This document shows, one piece after another, positions 46,601 to 58,529 of a DNA stretch of 64,000 nucleotides. The notes below the pieces were generated by a model. The model ran no database searches. It worked only from the letters and a program-made list of their open reading frames with translations, and was not told the origin of the DNA. Source of the DNA: Anisodus tanguticus (Eukaryota > Streptophyta > Magnoliopsida > Solanales > Solanaceae). The stretch's first letter is position 1, and the number at the start of each line of letters is the position of its first letter. The stretch covers positions 42,962,001 to 43,026,000 of the forward strand of contig CM067557.1 in assembly GCA_034509755.1 (NCBI GenBank). The letters run 5' to 3'. The translations under genes and the position numbers were made by a program.

Positions 46601-48060
46601 ATAAGGCTGTCCAGTGGGCCAGGTCGGCCCGGCCCCGACCCTGACCCCGACCCCGCCTCGATCCACCTAAAAAAAATTTGACGGTGCCGGGATGGGACCT
46701 GGGCTCGTCCCGCCCGGGCCTGTTCCGCTTCGACCCGCCCTGACCCCGCCCCAACCTCATCCCGGTCCCCCCTCCCCCTTTGCAAAACTAACCGTTGCAA
46801 CAACGACCAAATTTAGATTTTGGCCGTTGTGCAACGATTCCAACCGCCATTGTTGGCCCCCCACCCCATAAACCCCTAGCCCCTTAATATTTATTTTTAA
46901 CAACCTAAGTTAGTATATTTGCACTGTAACCCAATTTTCCAACTATAAATACCTCATTTTATCTCACAAATCTTCCTACAATCTCTCTAATCTCTCAATC
47001 TATCTCTATACAATTTTACATTGCCTACTAAATATTTTATTTTATTTTCTCATTTGTATAATTGTATCAAAATTAAAAAATTGGGACTTAAGTTGACAAC
47101 TAGCTTGGGGATCATCCATCGAGCAAAGTTTTAATTTTTAACCTCGATTACACGGCACGTTACATTGGCGTTTGGTACCTTCGTTCCTTCTTTAAATTAT
47201 TATTGTTACTTTATTTTAATTATCGCACTTAATTTCATTATCTTTAATTATTTATGTGTATAATTAAAATAGAAGTATTTAGAGTATGATTAAGGGTAAG
47301 GGTGCTTCTTCTAGTAGGGGTAACAAGGGCATGACTACTTCTTCTAGTCATCTTATTTATATCTTGCAACTGAACCATACTTTAATCTAGACGATAATCT
47401 AGATGACACACCCACTAGTGTACCTGAACAACCTCAACCTCAGACTGAGTCTCAGCCTCAAACTGAAACTGGAACGCCTCCTATTCCCCCTAGTATGAGT
47501 CGAGGCCCCACACACAAAAAAAATCAGCTGCATGTAATGTTTTTGATAGGGACCAAGAGAATTAAGTATTTAGATGTAAATTTTGTAAAAATATTTATAA
47601 ATTTAAAATCGAAAAAGGTCAAGGTGGGACAAAAGGTTTATTGAGACATGTACAATGCTTTCACAAAGCTAGGTGGGATGAATACGAGGCTACAAAGTCG
47701 GGTGCGCCAATGCGCTCTTAGTCAAATTAACCCGACGACGGGGGGAATTGTAGGTCCTAAATACGATAAACACAAAGATAGAGAAGCAATAGCAAAATTA
47801 GTTGCGGTAGAGGGTTTGCCTTTTGCATTTCCTTCCTCTCCTAGTTTTATTCATTACATTAGAGAAATGTTTAATCCTGTTTTTAACGGTTTTCCTAGAT
47901 CAACTGTTGGGAGAGACATTTTTAAATTTGCAAATGAATATCAACAATATTTACGTTATGCATCCTGGCAAAGTATCTATCACTTCTGATTTTTATAAAT
48001 TATAAGAGAAATAAGAAAAAAGTTATTTAACGAACAATTGTTTATTAAATGAAAGCAAGG
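46601..48060 (+). mobile_element. hAT transposon 5' part with BED zinc finger, truncated
   Basis: The GC-rich start (CTGTCCAGTGGGCCAGG, then repeats of GGCCCGGCCCCGACC type) resembles the subterminal region of plant hAT elements. Downstream, about 47570-47690, a reading frame gives a BED-type finger: FRCKFCKNIYKFK with H-x5-H (RHVQCFH). It is followed by transposase-like YDKHKDREAIAKLVAVEGLPF and FIHYIREMFNPVFNG. The frame is broken by stops upstream, and by a shift near 47960 before VSITSD. The catalytic domain and 3' end are missing; a copia LTR begins at 48092. Confidence 0.7.
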
Positions 48061-48091
48061 GTTGTTCCTAAAAGGAACAATAGATGAAAAT

Positions 48092-49400
48092 TGTTGAGTT
48101 GTGAAGCCTAATTCATTTACCAACACTATGAAGACCCTACACAGAGGGTTGGAATCAGCCGATTGGAATCAACCGATCGTGGGGGGTTGGCGTTAGTCGG
48201 TGTAATGTTATTAGTGGAGGGTAACTTGAGAATCTTAGGCTTGTATTATGTTCGTCCTAGTTTTCTCTATATATAGTCTAGGGTGACGTCTTTCTTAAGA
48301 GAGGTTTTTGAGTGAGTTGAATATAGCGGCCAAAAACAGTTTCTTTCTTGAGAGAAAGGCGAGTCGTGAGACGGTGTAGCCGATGAGAGAGAAAGAGAGA
48401 TTGTAAACTCAAAACTCCATTATAGTAAAATCTACAGCGGCCAGTGGACTAGCTCTCGCATTTAGGGTGAACCACTATAAATCTGTGTGTGTTGTTTGTT
48501 CTTTGCTATTTATTATTTTTCAGATTATGTAGGATTTGGGACGTAAATCCTAACAACTGGTATCAAAGCATCAGGTCATGTTACGACTCAGAAAATAATG
48601 GGAAGCGAAGATGGCTCGGCACACATCATCAGTAAATTCGATGGTACAGATTTTGCGTTCTGGAGAATGCAGATTGAAGACTATTGTACGACAGAAAGCT
48701 TCATCAATCTCTGAGCCCGAAGCCAGAGGAGATGAATGATGCCGATTGGAATCTCCTTGACAGACAGGTTCTGGAGTAATCCGATTGACGTTGTCGAAGA
48801 ACGTTGCTCACAACGTGGTGAAGGAGAAGACCACCGCTGGCATGATGAAGGTTATGTCCGAAATGTATAAGAAACCTTCAGCTAATAATAAAGTATTTCC
48901 CATGAAGAAACTCTTTCATCTAAAGATGAAAAGGTGCTCTTGTTGCAGTGCACGTGAATGAATTCAACACGATTGTTAATCAACTGTCATCGGTTGCAGT
49001 CGAGTTTGACGATGAAGTGCAAGCCCTAATTTTGTTGGCGTCCCTACCGAACAGTTGGGAGTCGATGCGAGCAGCCGTTAGTAATTCTGTCGGCAGTGAA
49101 AAACTGAAATTCAACGATGTTAGAGATCATATCCTTGCCAAGGAGGTTCCAGGATAGATTCTAGTGAAACATCGACAAGTTCTGCTTTGAATGTTGAGAA
49201 CAGAGGCAGAAATTATGATAGAAACTACAACCAAAATAAGGGCAAGTCGAAGTCAAGGAATGGCAGGAGTCAATCCAGATCCGGGCGAACACGTAACTGT
49301 TGTTGTGGGAAACCGGATCACATCAAGAAGAATTGCAGGGTACCGAAGAAGGAGGACAACAAGGGAAGTGGAATCAATGTTGCCATATAAGGAGTCTCTT
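48092..49400 (+). mobile_element. Ty1-copia element 4: 5' LTR plus gag, truncated
   Basis: The LTR at 48092-48555 starts TGTTGAGTTGTG and ends CCTAACA. It is followed by the primer site ACTGGTATCAAAGCA. Gag begins MGSEDGSAHIISKFDGTDF (48600), then FWRMQIEDY. It breaks by frameshift near 48690 and by further lesions. It resumes as NEFNTIVNQLSSV...LLASLPNSWESMRAAVSNS and ends in a CCHC-type knuckle with altered first spacing (CCCGKPDHIKKNC). Protease, integrase, RT and 3' LTR are absent. It differs from copia 1-3 in LTR and primer site. Confidence 0.8.
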
Positions 49401-49409
49401 GTAAACATA

Positions 49410-49990
49410 TGAAGCAGGCAATCATTGAATAAAATCTTCCTTTGAAAATTTTCCATGTCTAGCTAAACACTCTCTCATTCTATAACCTTTGTCAAGAAAA
49501 ATATCATAAGAACAGAGAAATCACTTTGAAAGATTATAATTAGAACCATATTAGTCCATAAAACCACATCTCAAAAAGAATTTTAGAAAGATTCTGTCGA
49601 GTAACTCCTAGCACCTAGGCCAATTATCCCGTTGATGTTCAGAGTAAAGAAAAAGGGAGTCAGTGCCAGAGTGAGTTGAATATTCCGGTGATCTAAAAAT
49701 TATGCTAGAGGTATGATTTTTAGACTATATGTTTTTAATTATAATTTTGATACATGAATATCTCTATGATTATGATTTTCTTATTGGTTAGTGGTTATAG
49801 ATATATGGTTAATGGTTATAGATATATTAAAAATCAAAATGAATCGCCTTTTTATAACAAATGCTTTAATACTACTCACTTGTTATCTTTGTATATTATT
49901 TTTCATATAAAATTACCATCTATTATTTTACCCTCTTTAGGGTCTTTAGATGATGATAAGATTCCCCTTGAAATTGTGATATAATTGCAG
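49410..49990. other. Unassigned AT-rich DNA upstream of the TGA copy
   Basis: No N-terminal TGA exon is recognisable here. The 76-codon frame at 49754 is low-complexity and lacks similarity I can name. Confidence 0.4.
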
Positions 49991-50778
49991 AGAATAATTC
50001 TGGGATGAGGCCACCAACTCTCAACATTTTTCCCTCACAGCTAATGCATCGAGCCATCTTCAACTAAGGTATATTGAGAAAAAAAGTGAGAAAGGCTTTA
50101 AGTTTTGTGCAATAATGGTATACTTATATTTAATTTATACCATCAGATTAAGTTGATCGATAACAACGTACTATAACTTTTTATAGCAAGACTGATGTAA
50201 AAAGTTTTGTGTATAACTTAAACCTTAACGGAGAATCAGTGGAGTAAGAGTTTTAAATTATTCTTTATATGCTCAAATATTTTTTTACACCCTCCGGTTA
50301 AATTGAACTAAGTACGACAACAAATATGTTTACATGTATAGCTAGAAAGACCGTTAAAGTGTTTCATATTCTTGCTGTTAACTTATACTATGGTTTTCAA
50401 TTAACCTTCAAATGGAGTTGTCATCTCTTTGTTTGGTAGGCAAATAATGGATTAGTTTCAAGCGGTTACAAGAAATCATCTCAGCCGTCCATTGCCAAAA
50501 CTGATGTTCCTTCTGCTGCATCTGGACCTGAACAACCCAAAACAGCTAAGGTATCATTTCTCATTTTCAAAACCTACTTTTATAAGTAAGGTTTTATATC
50601 ACTTCACCTTGATAATGATTAATGTCCTTTATTTATTTCTCATTTTCTTTTGTTTCTAATTACCTTGAAATCCTTAATTATTTCTTCCAAATGTGGTCTT
50701 AGCGAGAGGGAACACGTAAGGGTACAACTTCAAGTCCAGAGCAAGATGCACACAACACCAGATCCCAAGGTGGGGGAC

Positions 50779-50800
50779 ATATATATATATATATATATAT
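50779..50800. repeat. AT dinucleotide microsatellite
   Basis: About 11 AT/TA repeats in a TGA intron, followed by an A-run and GAAA repeats. A similar AT run is at 52306-52324. Confidence 0.9.
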
Positions 50801-51826
50801 GATCGTATTTTAAAAAAAAAAAAAAAAGAAAGAAAGAAAGCCACATTAATATATTTTGAAACAATTAATTCTAAAATTCAATGAGAAGTTTTTATCGCCA
50901 CACAAATATTATGACATATATATAGTAAGTTCAAAAATTATCCTTTGTTTCTTACTTAAATTTCTTGTTGAGTCAAACTACGTACTCCTACGTCATATAA
51001 AAATAGTGTATTGTAACATGTTATGGTTCTCTTATTTTGAAGTTACTAATTTTACTAATAGTGTAAAAATGGTATATTGAAGTTAAACTCAATATTAGTT
51101 TTGCTTTTTTGTTGCAGATATTAAGGCGACTTGTTCAGTATAGAGAGGCAGCGAGGAAAAACAGACTTAGGAAAAAGGTTCATTATCATAACTCTATAAT
51201 TTTGCTATAGTTTTTAGTGTAGCTGTTGAAATAATGGCATCATAGTTGAGATTTTTTTTTTTTATGGAAACTTTGTTTTCATTCTAGCTGTTCCTTCCTT
51301 TACAGGCTTATGTACAACAACTAGAGTCAAGTAGAATAAGGCTCACTCAATTAGAGCAAGAAATACAAAGGGCCAGATCTCAAGTAATTTTATTTTCTAT
51401 TCCCAACTCAATTGTAATTCTTAAAATTTTACCAACAAGATATGCGGTAATTAATCTTCAATATTTATGTGATTTGAACAAACAAAATTGCTTAATTTGT
51501 GAAGGGATTTCATGTTGGGGGAAATGCTCTTCTAGGAGGAAACCAAGGTTTTCAAGATAATATGGCCAATATCAGCTCAGGTACTATTTTTATTCCAATT
51601 TAAACATGAACTACAGCTCTCATTTTGCACTATTCTTTCACTTACATATATGTTAAATTTCATACATGCATGAAGATGAACTTTATATACTGTTAATATA
51701 TAAGAATAAGAACTTTTGCATTATCAGATCACTTAAGGTAGATACAGAAAATCAATCATTATACATGGACGTGCTATCTTAGGTGAAATTGCACTAATAA
51801 AATTAAAAAAAATTTATCCTACAGTA

Positions 51827-52096
51827 CACTACAAGAAAGTATAGAATTGACAACAAAACTTTAGCAACAATAAATATATTATTGCTAAAAAACTTAAATG
51901 GAAACAAAAATTTAATATATTGTTGCTTAAAAACATAAATGGCAACAAAAAAGCAAACACCCATGCGAAAACTTTTCACATCAGAATTTATTGCAACGGC
52001 ATGCAACAATTTTTGTTGTTGCGAAAATTACTTTTGGCAACAACATCCAACATATGACAACAAAAAATATTGGCAAATATCTTTCTTCTTGTAGTG
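51827..52096. mobile_element. Small CACTA-type element in a TGA intron
   Basis: The ends CACTACAAGAAAG and CTTCTTGTAGTG are inverted and typical of CACTA (En/Spm-like) elements. The 270-bp interior has repeated GGCAACAAAAA/TTGTTGC motifs and no coding capacity. A 3-bp target duplication is not evident. Confidence 0.65.
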
Positions 52097-52619
52097 AGGT
52101 GGATAAATGTTAAATCTCATGGGGTTTAACTTTATACACCATAAACACATACATACTTTAATTGTATATTATCAGGTCACTTAAAATGGATGAGTTACAC
52201 GTAATTACCCAAAATATATAATAAGTGAAACTTTTCGTGAAAAAAGTATACTACACATATAACTTGATATGTCCGGCAAAATTGCTTCGTTATACCATCT
52301 GTGTATATATATATATATATATATTGAATTCTTTTAATTAGATGCTGCAGTTTTCGACTTGGAGTATGCAAGATGGCTGGAGGAACACCATCGACTCATG
52401 TGTGAGCTTCGAAATGCAGTACTAGAGGAGCATTTGCCGGAGGACCAAATTCGTATTTACGTCGAAAATTGTGTGACACATTATGACGAGATGATAAACC
52501 TCAAGGGCATGATTGCCAAATCTGATGTGTTTCATCTGGTTTCTGGCTTGTGGAAGTCTCCGGCTGAGCGTTGCTTCTTGTGGATCGGAGATTTTCGTCC
52601 ATCCGAACTTCTCAATGTA

Positions 52620-54095
52620 CGTATACTTGACAATATACTCTGTTCGTGTAAAAAATATCAATATATATTTTAACATGTTACATATACCTGATTCATTTTA
52701 TAGGTCACTAATCTCACTTTTTATGAGTGATTTAATTACTTGTAATAATCCTTTAAATGACTTAATAATTTGAAATGTTTTATACTGTGTTAATTCTCTG
52801 TAAATGAGGATTCATCATGAGTTGACAACTAGTACGTAGAGCAGGTGATATCCGCTATATGAGAATAAATTTTAGACTTGTTAGAAAACTTTTCTTAATA
52901 ATAATAATTATTATTTATATATATTTAACTTATTTTGCACTTTCATTTTATTTAGTATGATAATAATATGAAATGAGCGTAAATGAAGAAATGAAAATTC
53001 ATATAATCGATTTCAAACTTATTTTGGACTGAGGCATAATTTTATACTATTAGTTCATAGAAGCTATACTCATGTAAGAATAGTGAAGATCACCATTCAT
53101 GATCACTTCTCTTTTAGTATAAGTAGGTCATACACAATGTAAATTTGGATTAATCGAGTCGATTCCCAATACCGAATGACTATAGAAAAACACGTAACTA
53201 AAGTACGATATGCACACCTTAGTTTGCATGAGATATACATGTGTTTCGTCGTCATCTTCTTTTTTATCTTTCTTTTTCCTTCTCAATTCTACTTTTGAGT
53301 TGGTGAACATTTGGAGGGACATCATGAGAAATAGAAGATGTGTTAAATCAATAATGCAACCTATCATGATGTTGTGTGACTTGTGTGTAACAAATATATT
53401 ATGAGAGAGATCCCAAAACTTTCCCTTATAGAACCCTGTTAGATATATTTCCCTACTCAACCATAAAGCTATGTATGCCTCTTACTAACTTTTCTGGTCC
53501 TTAAATTTGTCCATCTTTCATATTGACCCAAAGAATCCGATCCGTCGTGCTTTCTTCTAGATCATCTATTTATAACTTTAGTTGGTATTCCTATTAAGTA
53601 CAACAAGAAACAAACAAACTCTTGTACTTTATATTTTATCTCCAACTACCACACTACTTGTTTTTATAATTAACTAATTATGGTTATTTTGATATCGTTG
53701 TGGAGGCTTATAATTGGATTTGCTAATCTTGTTTGGTATTTTATGAATCGATTTAACTTATGTTAGTGTAAGTTAATTCAATTTTTTTAATAGTACAACA
53801 AGCTATCTGCTTTATTTCTTGGATAACTAATTTTTGGCTTAGTAGACGACTTAATATATAGTAGAGGTGGAGCTAGAGTTATTCTATGAGTTCGGTCGAA
53901 TTTAGTAACTTTGTCCAAAATTTTGTATTTGTATCCAGAAATCCCCCGAATATATATATAAATAATTCATCCAGAATTCAATAATAAAGCTGCATTTTCT
54001 AGAATCCAAAACTCATATACTAAAATTCTTGATTAGACTCTGCTTAATTAATAGTGTAAAAATTCTCTTATCAGACGACCCTGTAGCTAATCTTT
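52620..54095. other. Long intron of the TGA copy
   Basis: AT-rich intronic sequence between the two DOG1-domain exons. No gene-like frame was seen on either strand; the 110-codon minus frame at 53128 is not recognisable. Confidence 0.4.
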
Positions 54096-55029
54096 GTTTT
54101 GGTGTTTTATGAAATTAAATTGATTGAACAGATTATACTCAATCAGATTGAGCCATTAACAGAAAACCAATTATTGGGAATTTGTGGGTTACAACAATCA
54201 ATACAAGAAGCTGAGGATGCTCTATCACAAGGATTACAATCTTTAAATCAGTCTCTATCAGAGACAATAATTGCCTCGGATGCATTATTACTGGGTAATG
54301 AGAATATCATGGGACAAATGGCTCTTGCAATCAACAAACTATCCACTGTTGAAGCCTGCAGGTATATTATATTACGAACACCTTACAAGTTATTAGTAGT
54401 ATTCTTTTTTTTATAATATCTGATGTCTAGGTCAGTTTACACATATCTCTCGATTAATTTTAAGAGTACCTATTACTCCTCATCACCACAAGTACCGAGT
54501 AATTCTGTATATCAAGGCTTTGACAAATTTGAAATCGCCTAGTATTTTCTTTTCGTACTTCATTACTTTACTTTCATAAGTTTAAAATGTTTATGAAAAT
54601 CTAGTTTACCTTTGAAGATTACAAATTAAATGAACTTTATAATATGCAATTGAGATAGAATCATGTAAATTTCTTGATGATTGGTAGGACCAAAAGAGAA
54701 TATGATAGGCTCCCGAACTGCTCATGGAAGGTAACATGCCAGGACGGCGAGAACGAGAAGAAGGTTCTGAAAGAAGAAACCCTTTCCTATCTGGTGTCAG
54801 CTGATCCTTCAGTCCACTACGGCCCATTTTGGTGTGATGTCATAAGTCATAAACCTCTTGACAATTCAGAGTGTCAGACCCTGCTTTAACCATAACTCCT
54901 AAGTCGGATGAGTTATAGCAATGACTTCTTATTTCTAACCTTCAAAATACTCTCAAATAAGAGAATAAACAACCCTTCAAAGTCAAGTATATGGTTTAAC
55001 TTATTATTATTGACTCTAATTAAAGATGT

Positions 55030-55290
55030 ATTAATTAAGAAGTCCCACATTGCGTGAGATGGGCACTTGGACTCCATATATGATTTTGGCAATTTTTACG
55101 TTAAGTAAATTTTATGGTTGAGGTGGGTTCAAAATTTATTTCTTTAGTCACTAGATCAAAGCTAGAAAGACCCATCCTAATTCTTGTCTAATATGATGTT
55201 GGACTACCATTTATATTGTCTACGCTCCGGATGTCTAGTTTCAGTGCGGGAGAAAAGGGGTTGAGTCCCACATCATTTATATTGTATTGT
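55030..55290 (+). mobile_element. TRIM-like repeat in the last TGA intron
   Basis: AAGTCCCACATTGCGTGAGATGG at the left and GTTGAGTCCCACATC after a purine tract (GGGAGAAAAGGG) at the right resemble the two ends of a small LTR-type element. The terminal repeats are too decayed to bound exactly. Confidence 0.35.
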
Positions 55291-55540
55291 ATATTTTCAC
55301 CTTAGAAGCTAATTTTTATCATTTAATAAGAGCCAAGGTTTATTTCTTTATATTAAATGAAGAAACAAATGATTGTTTTCTCTTACAGGCCGATAATTTG
55401 AGGCACCAAACGATTCATCGGCTGCACCAAATCTTAACAACTCATCAAGCCGCGAGGTGTTTCTTGACAATCGGCGATTATTTCCATCGGCTTTGAGCTC
55501 TCAGCTCGTTGGCTGGCACGTCATCGACACGAATAATAAA

Positions 55541-56020
55541 AACCTTTAATTAATTAGCTAGTTAATTAGCCTTTTATTTATCTTAATTTCTGTCCCTATG
55601 TTTCCCCAAATTATTTCCTTTTTTTGTTCCACTCTAACCTATCCTTTTGGTAGTGTTGTCTAGATAGATGATAAATAGTATAGTAGTAGAAGTTTTTTTC
55701 CTTCTTCTTTTGATTTTAATTCATTTCTGCGTTAGTATTTAAATTTGGGTATTAATCATCAAGATAGGTGGAAAGGAGAAGTGATGGAAGTTTCATCATA
55801 TATCGAAAACAAATAAAATATAGATAACGATTTAAATTATATACACTAACCCTAGTTATAATAGGTTATTCTATTTTTCAGGTTATCATATCATGCTTGC
55901 GATGAAAACTTACTTATTCTAGTATACAGTGATAGTACAATAAACTTAAACTCAATAAGGATTTGAATATCTATTGGTATTGGAATCGCAGTTTAATTTG
56001 TTGTTAATGAAAACGCTTAT
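55541..56020. other. Sequence after the TGA copy
   Basis: AT-rich. The first part corresponds to the position of a 3' UTR. No feature recognised. Confidence 0.4.
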
Positions 56021-56588
56021 AATACATCCTAACATTTGCTCGGATTTGTTGTAACACACATAACCTTTACGGGGTCCTATTACCCCTATGAAAATATTTT
56101 TAAGGAATTTTTTTGGCATTTATCAAATGAGCTAGATAACAATTCAAACACGTGTTGAACAAAAGGCCAAAAAACAAAGGAGTCCGGTCATTTCACTCTT
56201 CGAACGAAACAAAAAAGAGCTTCTCCTCTTCTACTAGAGAGATTTCGATAGAAATTGCTTTCATCTGGAATGTTAATAAAATACATTCAATCCAAGATGC
56301 CCAATGAATTCCTAATTGGAATTAGGGGATTTTTTTAATTGAGTCTTTTATAATTCTTTCCTACACTTTTAATTCTTTTCATGGATAAAGCAGTTGATTC
56401 TCTTGAAATTTGATCTTGTGAATCACTATATTCTTTCATAATCAAGTCGTGGCTTGTGCCGCATTGAATTTCCGTTCGATTTCAGATAAATGCAAAATAA
56501 ATGCTTTAAAAATATATTCAGGATGTAATATGACCACCGTAAAGGTTAGATGTGTTACAACAAATCCGGGCAAATATTAGGGTGTATT
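56021..56588. mobile_element. TIR element with about 95-bp inverted ends
   Basis: The left arm AATACATCCTAACATTTGC, GGATTTGTTGTAACACA, TAACCTTTACGG and the following AATATTTTT are matched in inverted order at the right end. The interior (about 380 bp) has no coding frame. The target duplication is unclear, so the superfamily (Mutator-like or other fold-back) is not fixed. Confidence 0.6.
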
Positions 56589-57790
56589 TAGGCATTTTCC
56601 CTTTGTTGTTATAACTTTCACTTCAACATAATTTCAGAGTTCTAACCATCAAAGATCATATCCCTCTTCTACTTTGTTTTCCCTGTACCTAAAGAAAATT
56701 ATGAAAATTTAAATAGATATTTCTTAATTGAAATTCATGTTAGTTGACTCTATTAAACTATGAGCCATCTAGAGGAAATAGTAATTATTAAAACAATGTC
56801 AAAGTTATAATTGAATAAGCAAGAAAATGTTATGTTGTCCTTTTCAAGATGACATGATTTCACAGTAGTCATGGACTCATGGTCATGGAGGAGACAATTG
56901 ACGCCATTAAGAAGAGATTAGGTGATCTAAATTTCTAAATGTATTTACATTCTAATACAAAGTCAAACAATACAATTAGTAGTTATATTCCAAAAGACGA
57001 GAGATGTAAAGGCATAGGTAAATCTAGAATTGTTTTTTGGTAAGGTAAATCTAAAATTTAAATTTTAATATTTTAAAGTTTTTACCATTAAATTGTTGCA
57101 CGTATAAAATTCTAAGTTCAAATTTTAATATTTATTAAAATATTTTACATATAAATTATGTTCTCCATCAATATAATAGCTTAATTTGAATCCATCGCTT
57201 TCCAGTTTCATCTACCTAGGAAACTGTGAAAAACGAAGAAGATATTAGGATGTAGTTGGTAGATAGTAGAAAAATTCAAAAGGTGCTACTTTAATTTCCT
57301 TTTCTTATTTAAGCGACAAAGTTGAGGAAATGAAAATGATTAGAGAGAATATGAATATTAGGACGAAACGTATGTAACCAAATAAAAGTATTGGCAATGT
57401 GCTTACGATCGCTATATATATAAATGGAAGGGGGGGGGGTCTTTCTCTTCTTTTTTTTCTGATCTTTCTCCTTGTTACGGTGAAGAAAGCACTAACGACT
57501 CGGGGCGAGTCTTCCTCAACTTAACAAGAGACAGATTAATGGAAAAAATTGTTACACTATCGAAGTAGTTGTAACCTATGTAATATTATTTTTATCAAGT
57601 TATCAGGTAATGTCTGTCATAAAGATTAATTGTCACTACTTAAGCTCATGACGGTTAAGCAGCTTCACTTTCTTTTTTTTCAACAATAAGCCATGAATGA
57701 TCCCCAGAGTTGGCAATTACATTTAGACTAGACTTCTCACACATGAAGTTGTTCCAGTTTCATGAATACCGTTAAATATACCAAATATAC
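56589..57790. other. Intergenic AT-rich DNA
   Basis: No gene recognised. A G10-run lies near 57430. Confidence 0.4.
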
Positions 57791-57794
57791 ATGA

Positions 57795-58065
57795 GATATA
57801 TTTGGTATATTGATGGTCACGGTTTTAGGTAACATTAGTGTACAAGGTTTTGTATAGTTGTAGTGTACCTTAATTAGTCTTGTACTCTTACCATAATTGT
57901 ATAGTTCATCTCTAAATAGAATAAGGTTTTAGAAATAGAATAGGAATTAAATTCTCCTATTATGAAAATATGTAACTTGTATAAATAGTCTTTCAATTAA
58001 TGAAAATAATCAAGAGATTATTTCTTTTAAATACTTACATCAATCACATGACACTAGTTCTATGC
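57795..58065 (+). mobile_element. Possible solo LTR
   Basis: A block with GTATAAATAG (promoter-like) followed by an AATTAATGAAAATAATC tail resembles the R-U5 part of a copia LTR. Ends and target duplication are not defined, so this is tentative. Confidence 0.25.
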
Positions 58066-58529
58066 ATGTAACACAATATCGTCCTCGACTTATGGGGTCT
58101 TGGCTTCCAATCAAGTTAAAAATGTATGCATAGATAGGGATAGTTGAAGGGGAATTTGGCGAAACAGTAAAGTTGTCAGTCTATGATCAAGTTATGAGTT
58201 CAAGACGTGAAAATAATCTTTTACAACAATGCAAGATGAGTTTCATACAATGAACTTCACTACGGTGCGTCTCTTTTGTGAACCCACACATAGCTAGAGA
58301 ATAGTACACTAGGTTACCTCTAAATAAGGGTATAGTTCCAAAATAACAAACAGTAGCCATAGAACTGCATCTCCTTTTATCAAACACTAAACAGCACCCA
58401 TGTATGAAACCAACGTCAAATGCATATGTACATATTCAAACGCATATCTCCAACGTATGATGACAACAAAACACAAAAACTTCAGCAGGATGTAAAAGTC
58501 AATTCTACAAGGTGAAAGTATGTATGTCA

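Larger units (their letters stand above)
49991..55540 (+). pseudogene. TGA-type bZIP transcription factor copy, 5'-truncated and damaged
   Basis: Exon-like blocks: 49991-50068 (NSGMRPPTLNIFPSQ), 50440-50550 (NNGLVSSGYKKSSQPS), 50703-50769 (REGTRKGTTSSPEQ), 51118-51177 (bZIP basic region), 51306-51383 (AYVQQLESSRIRLTQLEQE), 51505-51580, 52342-52616 (DOG1-domain part, LEYARWLEEHHRLMCELRNA), 54130-54360 (ILNQIEPLTENQLLGICGL) and 55390-55496 (ADNLRHQTIHRLHQILTT). The family normally binds TGACG sites and NPR1-type partners. Here the first exon has a frame error (MHRAIFN then TAA), the junction before the basic region is out of frame, the invariant Asn of the basic region is Tyr, exon eight ends abnormally (STVEACR) and HRL is followed by TGA. 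No N-terminal exons are present. Similar in type to the PAN/TGA9/TGA10 group. Confidence 0.8.

Noticed and set aside
53128..53460. 110-codon minus frame in a TGA intron
   Set aside because: No recognisable domain, AT-rich, no sign of promoter or splice context.
54674..54889. 71-codon frame (contains SADPSVHYGPFW) in a TGA intron, possible extra exon
   Set aside because: It does not fit between the flanking TGA exons and I recognise no family; no convincing splice sites on both sides.
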